This document shows, in pieces, positions 23,440 to 33,510 of a DNA stretch of 64,000 nt; the first letter of the stretch is position 1; each line of letters opens with the position of its first letter. Under the pieces are notes generated by a model that was given only the letters and a program-made list of their open reading frames with translations, was not told the DNA's origin and did not search any database. The DNA lies in NCBI GenBank assembly GCA_037349315.1, contig JBAIAC010000019.1, positions 20,212,501 through 20,276,500 on the forward strand. Direction: 5' to 3'. Source of the stretch: Chelydra serpentina. Taxonomy: Eukaryota > Chordata > Testudines > Chelydridae. A program made the position numbers and the translations under genes.

Positions 23440-24165
23440 CTTTAGCCAGTCACCTGCAGGGGTCAGGAAGGTTCACTCCCTTCCCTCCTTTATATTCTGG
23501 ATTTTTTTGTCTCCTTCCTCTGAAGTATCAGAGAAGGCCACAGCTGGAGACGGGACACTGGAAGAGGTGGGCTGATGCTCTGAGGTGACAGTCTTGAGCA
23601 TTCTCTCTCACTTGCTTTGCTGGTGAGTCTTCATGTGCTCAGGATCTAACTGATCACCATATGTGGGTTGGAGAAGGAATTTTCCCACAAGTCAGACTGG
23701 CAGTGATCTTGGCTTTTTTTTTTTTTCCTTCACCTTTACCAAGGGTTCTGGTGGCTTCTCCATCACAGACCATTTTTAGAGAAACATCCAATCTTGATTT
23801 AAAATATCTTCTCTGGTAATTATTTTGGGGAAGTTCTGTGACCTCTGTTATACAGGAGGTCACACTAGATGATCACAGTGGTCCTTCTGGCCTTAGAATC
23901 TATGAATCTCTGCAGCATGGGGTGCGGGTCCCTTGCTGGGATTATCTGGGTTTATCTCATTTAATCATTTCCTTGCCATTGCAGGGCCTTGGTGCATCTT
24001 GGTCTCTCCTATTTTCCATTTGTGGCACATAATAATTTAGTCTCCTGTGAACTGTAATGCTTTTGTCTAATATTGGTTGCTGGGTTTAGTGTGTGAGTGC
24101 TGGATGATGTTTGTGGCCTGAGATATGCAGGTCAGACTGGATGACCTTAAACTCTGTGACTAATT
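23440..24165 (+). repeat. CR1-tail family repeat, interrupted
   Basis: The outer repeat includes CACAGCTGGAGACGGGACACTGGAAGA, GATCTAACTGATCACCATATG, GGAAGGAATTTTCCC, a T-run, CTCTGCAGCATGGGGTG and the terminal GGTCAGACTGGATGACCTTAA. These are blocks of a turtle repeat ending in a CR1-like tail; its 3' part is seen again at 7675-7845. The outer sequence breaks off after TTTTTTTCCTTC (about 23730) and resumes at TCTCTGCAGCATGG (about 23908). The gap holds a separate CR1 tail. Confidence 0.75.
23732..23907 (+). mobile_element. Short CR1 3' end inserted in the outer repeat
   Basis: Reads TGGTGGCTTCTCCATCACAGACCATTTTTAGAG ... GGAAGTTCTGTGACCTCTGTTATACAGGAGGTCACACTAGATGATCACAGTGGTCC ... AGAATCTATGAA. 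This is the last coding codons and 3' UTR of a CR1 LINE in the sense direction. It splits the repeat at 23440-24165 and therefore came later. Extreme 5' truncation is usual for CR1. Confidence 0.8.
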
Positions 24166-24689
24166 ATTATTTTTCATTAATGGAAACATAGTTGCTGTCT
24201 ATTTTTGAACATCTGAAAGACTTATAGTATAACATTGCGTCTCAGATCTGCAAGTCAGTCAACATCCAATGTTCAACTATCCTCCACGAAGCTGGTAACA
24301 GTTGGAGATCTGGATGTATGGGAAAAGCAGGGAATCAGTCTTGACGTCTAACTTAGATTTTGGAGGAGCATGTTGCCCTGTTTTTATTTTGTTTGTTTTT
24401 AAAATTATAGCTGAACTGCAATCATCAAATTCAGGCCCTAGACTATGCCTTTATTCCCTATTCCAGCCATTTTAAAAATGAAATTTCCATTTAACTTGAA
24501 ACTCTTCCACCATAAAATTATTAGCATTAATCTCCACAGTAGAATTTGTGAATAGCACATTCTCAACAAAAAGTTTCATTGACTTCAGTAGGATTCACTG
24601 CTCATATTGCAATATCAGGCTAAGGTATTTCATATAAAACCTAAATGTTGGAGAATAAGTTTGAAACTGGCCCCAAATAGAATTCCTTT

Positions 24690-24785
24690 TATTTACATAT
24701 ACCTCATAGGGGTGTTGTGATTAGCAAGGGTCTGTTAATTGTTTGTTTGTAAAGCACTTTGAGATCCTTGAATGAAAGACATTAT
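24690..24785 (+). repeat. MIR-like SINE fragment, sense
   Basis: ACCTCATAGGGGTGTTGTGATTAG and TGTAAAGCACTTTGAGATCCTTG match the 3' half of the MIR/CORE-type SINE. The 5' half is absent. Confidence 0.65.
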
Positions 24786-24819
24786 ATAACTGCAAAGTAT
24801 GAGTATTGTAATAATGTAT

Positions 24820-25075
24820 CAGGCCTTTAATTCAAGGATTTCAAAGTACTTTACAAATGGTTACTAAGCCTGAAAACAACTCTGTGTAGTTCATAGAAAC
24901 TGGTGATTGGTGCTGTAGAAATATTTATATAGGCAGATAGGCAAGTATTATTTATACCCATTTCACAGATGGGTAAATCTTTCACAGACTTGCTGAAAGT
25001 CACAAACCTAGTCAATAGAAAAGCCTGAAATATAACTACGGAATCTTGCCTCTCAGCCTCTTTCTCTAACCACTA
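24820..25075 (-). repeat. MIR-like SINE, antisense
   Basis: TTCAAAGTACTTTACAAATGG, CCCATTTCACAGATGGGTAAAT, CTTGCTGAAAGTCACA and CTCTAACCACTAGAGCA follow the reverse-complement order of MIR. It lies tail to tail with the sense fragment at 24690-24785, only about 40 bp apart. Confidence 0.7.
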
Positions 25076-25197
25076 GAGCAGGGGTTCATAACCTTTTCCT
25101 TTCTGATGCCCCCCACAATAAGCTGTAAAAACCCCACGGCCCACCAGTGCCACAACAATTGTTTTTCTACACACAAAAGCCAGGGCTAGCATTAGAG

Positions 25198-26017
25198 CAG
25201 TGGTTCTCAACCTATTTACCATTGTGGGCTGCAGATGTGGTCCACAATGTGCTGCCAGACACACATTGGTCCACCCAGCCCTGCACTGCCAGCCTGCCCC
25301 TTCCCCTCGGGGCATCACACCGACTCCATGCCCAACACCCCCCTGACTTCCTATACCCAGTGCTCCCCTGCCCAGAGATGACCCCCCCACAAACCCCTAT
25401 GCCCAGTGCCCCCCACTAAGCCCCCACACAGACCCTTATGCCCAGTGCCCCCAAGCAGCGCAGGGCCAGGAGTGGAGCCCCCATGGCTGTGGGGTGGGCA
25501 GCTGGGACGCCGGGCGCAGGGCCAGGAGCGGAATCCCAAGTAAAACCTGGAGTGCTGCGGCACCCCCTCCCCCACACCTCCAGTGCTCGGGTTTATGCTG
25601 CCCTTTACTCTCCACCCCCTCACTACCCAGAGCCCTCGCCCCCAGAGACCCACTCTCCCACACTCTGCCCCCCTGCCACACTCACCAGCTCCACTGCTGG
25701 CAGAAGCACTCCAGCAGGGCTGCTGATGCCTCTCCCTCTCAGCTGGCCCCTCCCCCTGCCGGACCAGAGTGGCAAGTTTTGAAATTTTTTTAGCACACCG
25801 CTGAGCTGCAGCGGTGTGCTTATTGGGCTGCTCATGCTTTGGCTTCAGTCCCAAGTGGCAGAGCTCAGGGTCCCGGGCTTCAGCCTTGCACAGAGGCGCT
25901 TCATCTTTCTGCCCTGGGCCCCAGTGAGTCTACCATTGGCCCTGCTTGGAAGACCCCTTGAAAGCTGCTTGCAGCCCCCACCCCAGTGGGGCCTGGACCC
26001 CTGGTTGAGAACTGCTG
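25198..26017. mobile_element. hAT-like non-autonomous element, GC-rich
   Basis: The ends CAGTGGTTCTCAACC (25198-25212) and GGTTGAGAACTGCTG (26003-26017) are inverted repeats with one mismatch, of the hAT type. The flanking octamers CATTAGAG and TACCAGAG agree at only 5 of 8 positions, so the target duplication is decayed or uncertain. The interior is C-rich with an imperfect tandem repeat (25350-25455, unit around TATGCCCAGTGCCCCC) and a perfect 12-bp hairpin (25792-25803 with 25809-25820). There is no transposase. Long open frames on both strands (up to 167 codons) follow from GC content and low complexity. A similar half-terminus, CAGGGGTTCATAACC, sits just upstream at 25080 and may be a second, older end. 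Confidence 0.75.
25350..25455 (+). repeat. Imperfect tandem repeat around CCCAGTGC
   Basis: Three spaced copies of TAT(A/G)CCCAGTGC(T/C)CCC separated by C-rich linkers. Looks like minisatellite-type amplification within the hAT-like element. Confidence 0.7.
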
Positions 26018-28799
26018 TACCAGAGAACACTTTTTTCCCTCTGACTATTCAGGAAAAGTAGAGGAAGTGGGTGTAGAGAATATTCTGTCTGATTCTTAAG
26101 AAAAGCATATGTGAAGAAAAACGGAAGAGTGAAGGGGTTTTGCAATACAATTCCTTCAGCTCTATAGTCAAAGGGCCAAAATCTCAGCCCACACAAAGCC
26201 TGCAAAAGTAGGGGACTTATGTGGAAATGGGGGAATCCTCCATTATAAAAAAGAGCTAGGGAGTGGAGCTTAAACACTTTGGCTTCTAGTGCAACCTTCA
26301 GGCTGTAGTATCAGACAAGGCCTGTTGTGCACTGCTTAGGAGTGAGTTGTGACGAGTACATTTGCACAGTGTTTAGATCTATTGGCTGTGATCTCCACCC
26401 TCTCCTGGTCTGCCCTCTAAACTCCCATTCATGCCATGGAGTGAGTTGCTGTAAAGCAGTGCACTCTGCAGGTGCAGCGTCTTGCTGCATGGCCTTTCCA
26501 TGGTTTGCTCTTTCAGTGCAGTGGAACCACAACAGTTCTTTCGCTCCATGGGCCTTGTGTACACACGAGTGGGGTTGAGGGGCAGGGAAGGAGAGAAAGG
26601 ATTTACACCTAAGGAAGAGCTATGGATATCTGTAAGTCTAAAATACGTTTTCCATTAGGCATTTTATTAGCCAGTTACTGTTTCATGGAGGTGGGGGAGG
26701 GTACACTTGAAAGAACACAATAATAATGAGAAAACGGGAATTGTAACTCTTGATGCATGATGCTTTAAATGTAGTCATACATTTTTGTTTCAGAATAGTC
26801 TCAAAATTTACAACAACAAACCACTACAGTATCTGCCCGCAAACGATTTAGAAACTGTTCCACATAATGCACCTCCAAGTGACAGGCAAAAGCTATTTTT
26901 TTTTCTTGTGAATTTGCTGATATTCTTGCCATGTTCCAACAGATTTTTTTTCTCTGAAGAGAAGGGCTTAATATATTTAGTGTTCTGATTTCTCTTCACT
27001 AGTTAGAAATGTTGCAGAAAGTAGTTATTAATAAATCATTAAAGGTTTGCATCTCATTTAGCAGTCTTGCTGCTATGTTATTCTGTATTTTCTGCCATAG
27101 TAGAAAATCTTTTAAAAGTCCCCATAAAGAAGGACTTTACAATGGAGCAAAGATTAAACAAAGAAAAATCAACTGATTTTATCTGTAATACTTTTTCTTA
27201 TGGAAGGTATTTGTTCAAAATAAATGTTTTATCTTCCTGACTACCCTAACTGTGCGTCACTTTGAGTCTATGTGAAGGCATAATCATGAATTTATGGCAT
27301 TATGGGAGGCAGCCATTGAAAAGATAGTGGAATCACTCCTGCAGTATGGCTTTCCTCTGGGATCAAGTAGGACGGGGAATGGCAAGGTGAAAATATCATT
27401 TGGTTAACTACATCGATCTTCAGCAACTAGTAAAAGTGGTAAGAGAAATGACAGAAAACCTGTGAAAGGTAAACTGAATAAAACACAGTCTAAATATTTC
27501 CCCCAGTGCAGAATCTCTTTCTAAATTATTCATAGTAATGAGTTCAGTTATAAAATAGTTTGCACTATATGAACTTTTATATGGGCACCTGTTATATTTT
27601 TTAATACTGAACTTGTATACACTGCTTTAATTCCCTGATGTACTTTTGTACATTTCAGTCTCCCACAAAACTGCTCTACAGTAGCCATAATAAAAGCATT
27701 TATGGTTCAACATAATTCTCCTTCATATCTTTCTTCCTTTCTCTTTTCCTAAAAAAAGCAGTTTAAAAGTAATAAAGCACTTCCTTCTGTAAATCTTTGA
27801 TCTTTTTTTCCTAAGGGAAGATTAATTTGTAAATATGGTAATGGATTTGTATAATATGAAATCTTCATGAGAAAAACTACATTCATTCATATGAATGAAC
27901 ACATCTATCTTATTCAATTACAAACTAATGGCTGAGAGCACCAACACTGTGTGTTCTACCATCTCATGTCCAAAATCACTGTAGGCATCTCCAAAGAGAA
28001 AACACAGTTTCATCACAAATGTGTTGGATGAAGACTTTTTTGGGGTCATCTTTATTGAGTTTCTCTCTTTTGGCTCATTTACTTATATTGAGATTCAGTC
28101 TAATTCCAATCAAATAGATTTTATCTGAAGGAATCTATTCCAAATAAGGTTTTATACTGTCTGAAAACAAATTCTTTGACTATCAAACTTTTAAACAACA
28201 ATTTCTTAATGGTAAAGGTCGAATCTGCCAACACTTATTTCCAAGTGTAGTGCTTACTTCTATGGAAAATCCCATGGAAGGAAGAGGCCAGATTTTGAGG
28301 CGATAGCAAGCTCTGTTAATTCTAGTTTGGTTGGACAATTTTGAGAACTAACAGTCGTTCACTCATTGTGGTATAAATGCTTTTTGCTATTAATTGATCC
28401 TACTGTACCCAGACAGACCTGTCCTGGGACATTAAGCCCAAAAGCCTCCTCCTTTTCACATGGGAGGAACAGTAGCAGGGAGTGCAGTTTAGAGAGATCC
28501 TTGAAGGTGCTTCTCTATGTTAGCTAGTGTTATGTATTGTGGACATAGCACCAATTCCTGATTATAAACAGACACATGCATACAGTTGGAGCCATGATGA
28601 CTGGATGACTGTATTGCATCGATAAATTAGAAAAACGTAGTAACCACAGATTCGACATGAGCAACTGCTTAAGAAACTGTAACTGCAAATTCACGTAAAC
28701 AGATTCAACACTCTGTTCAATACATTCAGATACATCACATCTGTTCTCCCCCCTCAAATGGACACAACAATTTCAGAAGTACTTTTGGGGGAATAAGGT
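26018..28799. other. Non-coding stretch, nothing recognised
   Basis: Unique-looking AT-rich DNA. Frames of up to 83 codons near 26330-26580 lie on both strands without codon or domain signal. Confidence 0.5.
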
Positions 28800-28879
28800 C
28801 CAGTTATAAGTCAAGCTTTCCAGTGGCTTGCATTTGCTTTCTGGATTGTGGCTGCCAACATTTTAAACACCCCCTTGAG

Positions 28880-29640
28880 GAAGTGGTGTGTCCACAGCAA
28901 TGTCAGCCATGAAATCACCCCTGAATCTTGTAATTGGTCAATGTGGTGGCACCAAGCATGACCTGAGATTTTGGCCTATAAATAGCATTGCAGGTGTTTT
29001 GTTCGTCATGGCATGTATCATGTGTCAATATTCTAGCAAGAAGTGTGATAGCTTCTGCTGTAATGATTCCTTCTCATCTGCCATGGATCGCAGGGCTTTC
29101 TTAAAAGTGCGTACAAACCTTTCAACCAAGCCATTCTGGGCTGGGTGATATGGTGCCGAGGTAATATGTCTAATACCATTTTTCTTCATAAATCATTGAA
29201 ACTCTTCTGAACTAAACTGAGGATTGTTGTCACTCATAGCTTGTTCTGGCAACCCAGTTCTTGCAAACAAACTTAAATGTTTTTCTACTGTCTGTGCAGC
29301 TGTGGTGGTTTTCAAGCAAAAAAAACTTCTGGTAATTTGGAATGGGCATTCACCACTACTAGATACATCATTCCTAAAAATGCCCCTGCAAAATCAATAT
29401 CCAAAAATTGCCAGGGAGCTGATGGATTCCCAGGGGTTTAATGCGGCTGGTTTAGGCATGTGCTGTTCCTGTGGGCATCACGAGCATTACTTTGCAAGCT
29501 GCTGTATCTGTTGGTCATGCATGACCACCATACAAAACTTCTGGCAAGTTCCTTCATTTTTACTATCCCTAGAAGACCCATGTGGAACTCTTCTAATACT
29601 CCCATGGGCAGTTTACTAGGTATAATCATACTGCTGTTGT
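28880..29640 (-). pseudogene. Gypsy integrase remnant
   Basis: Antisense DNA downstream of RNase H. The segment near 29104-29155 reads SAPYHPAQNGLVERFVRT, the block containing the integrase catalytic Glu (VER). Upstream text includes DNNPQFSS near 29215-29235, a typical block before the catalytic region. Stops and frame changes interrupt it. Confidence 0.75.
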
Positions 29641-29773
29641 CATAGTAACTCCCTTTGATGAAGGATTGCTACTAGAGTTGGTGGTCTGTCACAAGGGTGA
29701 ATTTTCTCGCATATACACACGGGTTGAATTTCTTGACACCCCATACCAGACTTGATGCCTCCTTGTGTATTAG

Positions 29774-30359
29774 TTACATTCTGCCACTCTGAGAGATCTT
29801 GAGGCAAGTGCTATGGGTCTCTCTCTCTCTGCCATGTGGAATTGTGTGTGATATTACTGCCCCAATACCATGTGAAGAAGCATCACTTGCTAACTTGATA
29901 GTCAAGGATGGGTTAAAGTGTGTAAGTACACTGTCTGATGTGACCAATTGTTTTACTTCCAGGAAAGCTTTTTCACACTCACGTGACCAAACCCACCTTT
30001 GACCAGTCTGCAGTAAACAGTTCAGCAGATGCAATACAGTTGCTAGGTTTGGTAAAACTTGTCTTATAGTAGTTGATAAATCCCAGAAATGATATAAATT
30101 GTGGCATATCCTTTGGTGGTGGAGCTTCCAGGACTCCTTAAATCTTCTGAGTTTTATGGAGGCCTTGTGCATCAATAATGTGACAACAATAAGCCATCGA
30201 GTCCTTGAAAAATTCACATTTAATGTGATTACCTTGTAACCTGTATTCTTCTAGACATTTTAATACCCTTTTTTTCAGTGTTTCCAGATGTTCTTCATCA
30301 ATTCCACCGCTCACAATAATGTCATCCAAATAACACTCTATTCTTGGGATACGTTGCAA
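29774..30359 (-). pseudogene. Gypsy reverse transcriptase / RNase H remnant
   Basis: Two overlapping antisense frames (30138-30359 and 29774-30217) carry the second half of RT and the start of RNase H. The first has YLDD and the segment HIIDAQGLHKTQK; the second has LPNLATVLHLLNCLL, WVWSRECEKAFLEVKQLV and the RNase H DAS box. A frameshift between them and missing upstream frame show it is inactive. In life these domains copy the element RNA into DNA in the cytoplasm. Confidence 0.82.
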
Positions 30360-30938
30360 AATTTAGTCCATTGCCATGTAGCAGGAGCTGAAGCAATACC
30401 AAACGCTAACCTGTTGTTGTGGTTCAGACTCTCTTATGTGTTGATTATGAGGTATGCCTTAGATTCTTTTTGAGCTTTCATCTGTAGGTAGGCCGGTGAC
30501 AAATCAATTTGGCTGAATTTTTGTCCCCCTGCTACATTAGCAAAAATATCTTCAATTTGCGGCAGGGAGTATTTTTCAACTTTCAACACAGTGTTTATGG
30601 TGACCTTAAAATCTCAACACACTCTTATTGTACCACATTTTTTTTACAGTTGGAACAATAGGAGTTCCCCATTGGCTCCGGGTCACTTTTGAAAGTATGC
30701 CCTCTTTTCCAGATATTAAAATTAAGCATCTACCTTCAAGTGGATACTCTAAGGGACAAGTCATACTCCATAAAACTTGGGGTGAACCTTGTCATCTAGG
30801 TTTGTCTGTGAGAGGGTTTGAGTCAGACGAGAGTGTGGAGACATGCGACATTAATCTTATCTATCTGTGTTATCCCTCTAGATACTATAAGTGGCTGTTT
30901 GAAGGGGTTGCGGAGTTTCTTTGTGGTTGGGGTTGCTA

Positions 30939-31040
30939 TGGGACTGTGTGTGTGTGGAGTGCCTTTTCTTTTTTTTTTTTTTTTCATTTCAAAGGTGGTA
31001 ACCCTACCTGCACCTCACCCTCACCAAAAAAAAAGGACCC
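30939..31040 (+). repeat. GT run, poly-T tract and A-run
   Basis: (GTGT)n near 30943-30956, a T-run at about 30968-30985 and an A-run at 31026-31034. Simple sequence next to the Gypsy remnant. It creates an apparent 179-codon frame that I do not accept as a gene. Confidence 0.75.
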
Positions 31041-31840
31041 TCTAAAATTAAGTTTTTATCACACAAATATACCAAAGGAAAATTATATGTTATTCTGTTT
31101 AGGTTCTTTAGGCTGCCTATGCCCATCCCAATGGAACCTGAGGCCTTTTCTGAAGCATATTAGGTGACAAGACATTATCTGTTTCCTGTGGTTCTTTCCC
31201 TCTTCCTCTCCAGAGGAGAAAAACTGCGTATGGATTTTTTTCTAAATGTCGAGTTATGTTTCTGTTAGCAAGGGGAACACAGGGAGGCTTGAGTTTTTGT
31301 AGCTCCTGTTGGAGTTTGTTCTACAGTCTTGGTCCAGCCACTGAGAAAAGCTGTCTCCTGTGTAGCCAAGGATAAAATATATCAGATACATTAGGATATA
31401 GAAGTGAAATATAAATATCAAATAATATAGTAACACGGGGCCTTCAGGCCTGTAACATATTTAGATTAGCCAAGCAAGATTTCAGACCTAAAGATAGGGT
31501 CACTCATCAATTAGATACCCATGTCAGCCTATGTCACAAGATGAAACAGTTATAGTAATAGATGTGTTAACTGCTGCTGATTAGGAAATATCTATTACAA
31601 TGTATCAGTTAAAGCTAGTTTGAATATTTTGGGGATTTTTGCAGACATAAGGTGTCAGCAATGTGCTAAACACAAGTTGTTATGGTAAGTGAGTCACAAA
31701 AATGTTAGTGAGTATAAGGGGAAAACAAAGGGGAAAATGGGGCACCCCAAATTTAGTGGGATGTGGAAGCATAGATGAGGAAAAGGGGTTGAAATATTCA
31801 TAAATATGGATGAACCCCAGTGGGCATCAGCACAAGACAT

Positions 31841-31848
31841 TATAAAAG
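31841..31848 (+). promoter_or_regulatory. TATA box of LTR 31521-32218
   Basis: TATAAAAG, 320 bp inside the LTR and 220 bp before the poly(A) signal. Confidence 0.6.
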
Positions 31849-32060
31849 TTGAATCCCAGCTTATGTGCCTGAGGAGATGCCTCACTGGTGGTGAGGATGA
31901 TGATGATGACGACGAAGATAATGACTGACACTCCGGGGTTCCCCAGCAGGAGATGGGAGTGAGTGCTGAACAGTTAGAGCAAAGGGCAATGGTGCAATCT
32001 CTCTATCTGCTGTTGTATTTCAGGGTTTGTGGGATTGTTTATCTGCTTAGTGGATTTGTT

Positions 32061-32066
32061 AATAAA
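32061..32066 (+). terminator. Poly(A) signal of LTR 31521-32218
   Basis: AATAAA, followed by T/G-rich sequence (near 32085-32125), as expected for the R/U5 junction of an LTR. Confidence 0.55.
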
Positions 32067-32499
32067 GGGACTTATGATAAATTGCAATTTTCTCATGTGC
32101 TCCTGGAGGAGGGGGTGTGTGTGTCTCATTCTAATAATATCAGTAACAATCTTCCTGATACTGTAGCCACTCAGGAGACCAAACCCTTATCGACCACTGC
32201 GGTCTAAAAGATTAATCAATACCCCAATCCATCAATTAGGCTACACCTGCATGAACAAGCTTTCCCTTTGCAGTAGTCAATTCCATTGTGCCAGAGGAGT
32301 AGAGCTGTTGACTGAGTCCTTACCCCAGAGCATTAGGCAGTCTTTCAGGCCCAGATTATTAAGGATGAATATCTTGAAGTTCAAGCCAAAATAGTGAAGG
32401 ACAAATTTGATGTGCTTGCAGTAAGTAAAGCTGAGTCAATAATTGTTTGGGGGTTTTTGATTTTTTTTTTGTTTGGGTTGGTGGTCAAAATGGGAAAAT

Positions 32500-32880
32500 C
32501 TGAAAAGAAAATCATTTGGGTTAACCAGAAATAGAAACTTGTCAGTTTTTCTCTCCAGAACAACCTCCGCATCCCCAATTTTTATTTCAGGTTGAACAGT
32601 ACATTTCACTTGATCCAAAGTGAATTTTTTTTCCATTTTGTTTTGTTTTTGGATACTTTTTTTTTTTACCCTTTTCGTTTTTTTAAATAATGTAGGCAAA
32701 TTTTCAGAGTGCAAGTTGTTGTTTCAAAACAAAAAGTCAAAATGTTTCATTTCAACATTTAAATAAAAATTTTTGGGACAAATTTGCTGAATTAAACCCG
32801 AATTTGTGAATAACTTTGGTCGATCCATCACTGCATTTTTGATTTTTTTTGCCCAGCTGTAGTAGAATGAAGTTTTGCTG
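32500..32880. repeat. A/T-rich dispersed repeat, 'agctggccag' family candidate
   Basis: Alternating poly-T, poly-A and TTTCA motifs (AAATGTTTCATTTCAACATTT) ending near GCCCAGCTGTAG. Resembles 4375-4560 and 38735-38850. Apparent frames of 70-90 codons are rich in Lys and Phe because of the A and T runs. Confidence 0.4.
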
Positions 32881-33184
32881 AGAAGATGCACTGCTGCATT
32901 CTTTACTAACTGTGTTTTTCTGAAGGCTGATAGTTTCATGCCCAGGTAGAGTCATTTTAGGAAAATACAAGCTAATACATCTGGAGAAAAATAATCCAAA
33001 CCACATTCAATGATGGGGAAACATGGGAAGCAGTAATGCTGTAGGAGATTTAGGAGTAATAATGGTCAGCAATTAAAATGAGTTTGTAATGTAATATGGC
33101 AGGTAAAGTTTTATATTCTTCTATTTGGCATGGTTGTCTACCTATCAGCATAGCTGCAACACTGTGGGTGTCACAGTACAAAAA

Positions 33185-33510
33185 ATCATGGAAAATTTAG
33201 AGGTGAGAAAGACCTGTTAAATGATCTAGTCCATCTCATGACCAATGCAGGATTATTCCTTGCAGCATATTTCCTAGTGCTGAGTTCAGATTAGTTTTTA
33301 AAACATTCTCAGTGATCTGCTCCCAAGGGAAGTGGTGGAAGCCTGATTCTGCAGCCCACAACATCTCATCATCTGTCTGATTTTCAGAGAGGAACTCTTA
33401 TAATAAGGAAATATTTCCTGATATTAAGTCTACACTTTTTTCCTTTTCTTAATCCTATCCCATTACTTCTATTTATACCCTCCTGGTATCACCTTAAATA
33501 ATTTCCTTCC
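33185..33510 (-). mobile_element. CR1 3' end, old antisense fragment
   Basis: The plus strand reads TTAGAGGTGAGAAAGACCTGTTAAATGATCTAGTCCATCTC at the start and TTCCTGATATTAAGTCTA ... CCCATTACTTCTATTTATACCCTC further in. These match the 3' UTR and last coding part of a CR1 in reverse complement. No frame survives. Confidence 0.75.

Larger units (their letters stand above)
28880..30790 (-). mobile_element. Ty3/Gypsy retrotransposon pol remnant
   Basis: An antisense stretch in the order RT, RNase H, integrase when read 30790 to 28880, the Ty3/Gypsy order. The RT has QIDLSPAYLQ near 30484-30516 and the catalytic CYLDDIIVSG box (YLDD at 30321-30332). RNase H has KLASDASSHGIGAV near 29858-29899. 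The integrase C-proximal core has SAPYHPAQNGLVERFVRT near 29104-29155. Blocks lie in different frames with stops, so it is dead. No LTRs are found directly at its edges. It resembles the mag/K02A2.6-like Gypsy group; that subgroup is inference. Confidence 0.85.
31521..32218 (+). mobile_element. LTR, probably solo, about 698 bp
   Basis: The left edge reads ATACCC|ATGTCAGCC and the right edge TTAATCA|ATACCC, giving a 6-bp direct repeat ATACCC (31515-31520 and 32219-32224) around a unit that is TG...CA except for one extra A. Inside are TATAAAAG at 31841-31848 and AATAAA at 32061-32066, in correct order and spacing for U3-R-U5 on the plus strand. A (GAT/GAC/GAA)n tract lies at 31893-31925. A 6-bp TSD fits class II-like ERVs, but the family is not determined. 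No internal coding region is present. Confidence 0.65.

Noticed and set aside
25351..25854. 167-codon minus-strand frame and overlapping plus-strand frames
   Set aside because: All lie within the C-rich hAT-like element. Gly/Ser/Pro/His-rich low-complexity products on both strands indicate composition, not a gene.
30628..31167. 179-codon plus-strand frame
   Set aside because: Runs from the antisense side of the Gypsy remnant through a poly-T tract (giving a Phe run) into A-rich DNA. No recognisable protein.
31453..31514. 10-bp direct repeat CATCAATTAG (31505-31514 and 32230-32239) as the LTR target duplication
   Set aside because: The unit it would bound does not begin TG or end CA, and 10 bp is too long for LTR elements. 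ATACCC fits better.
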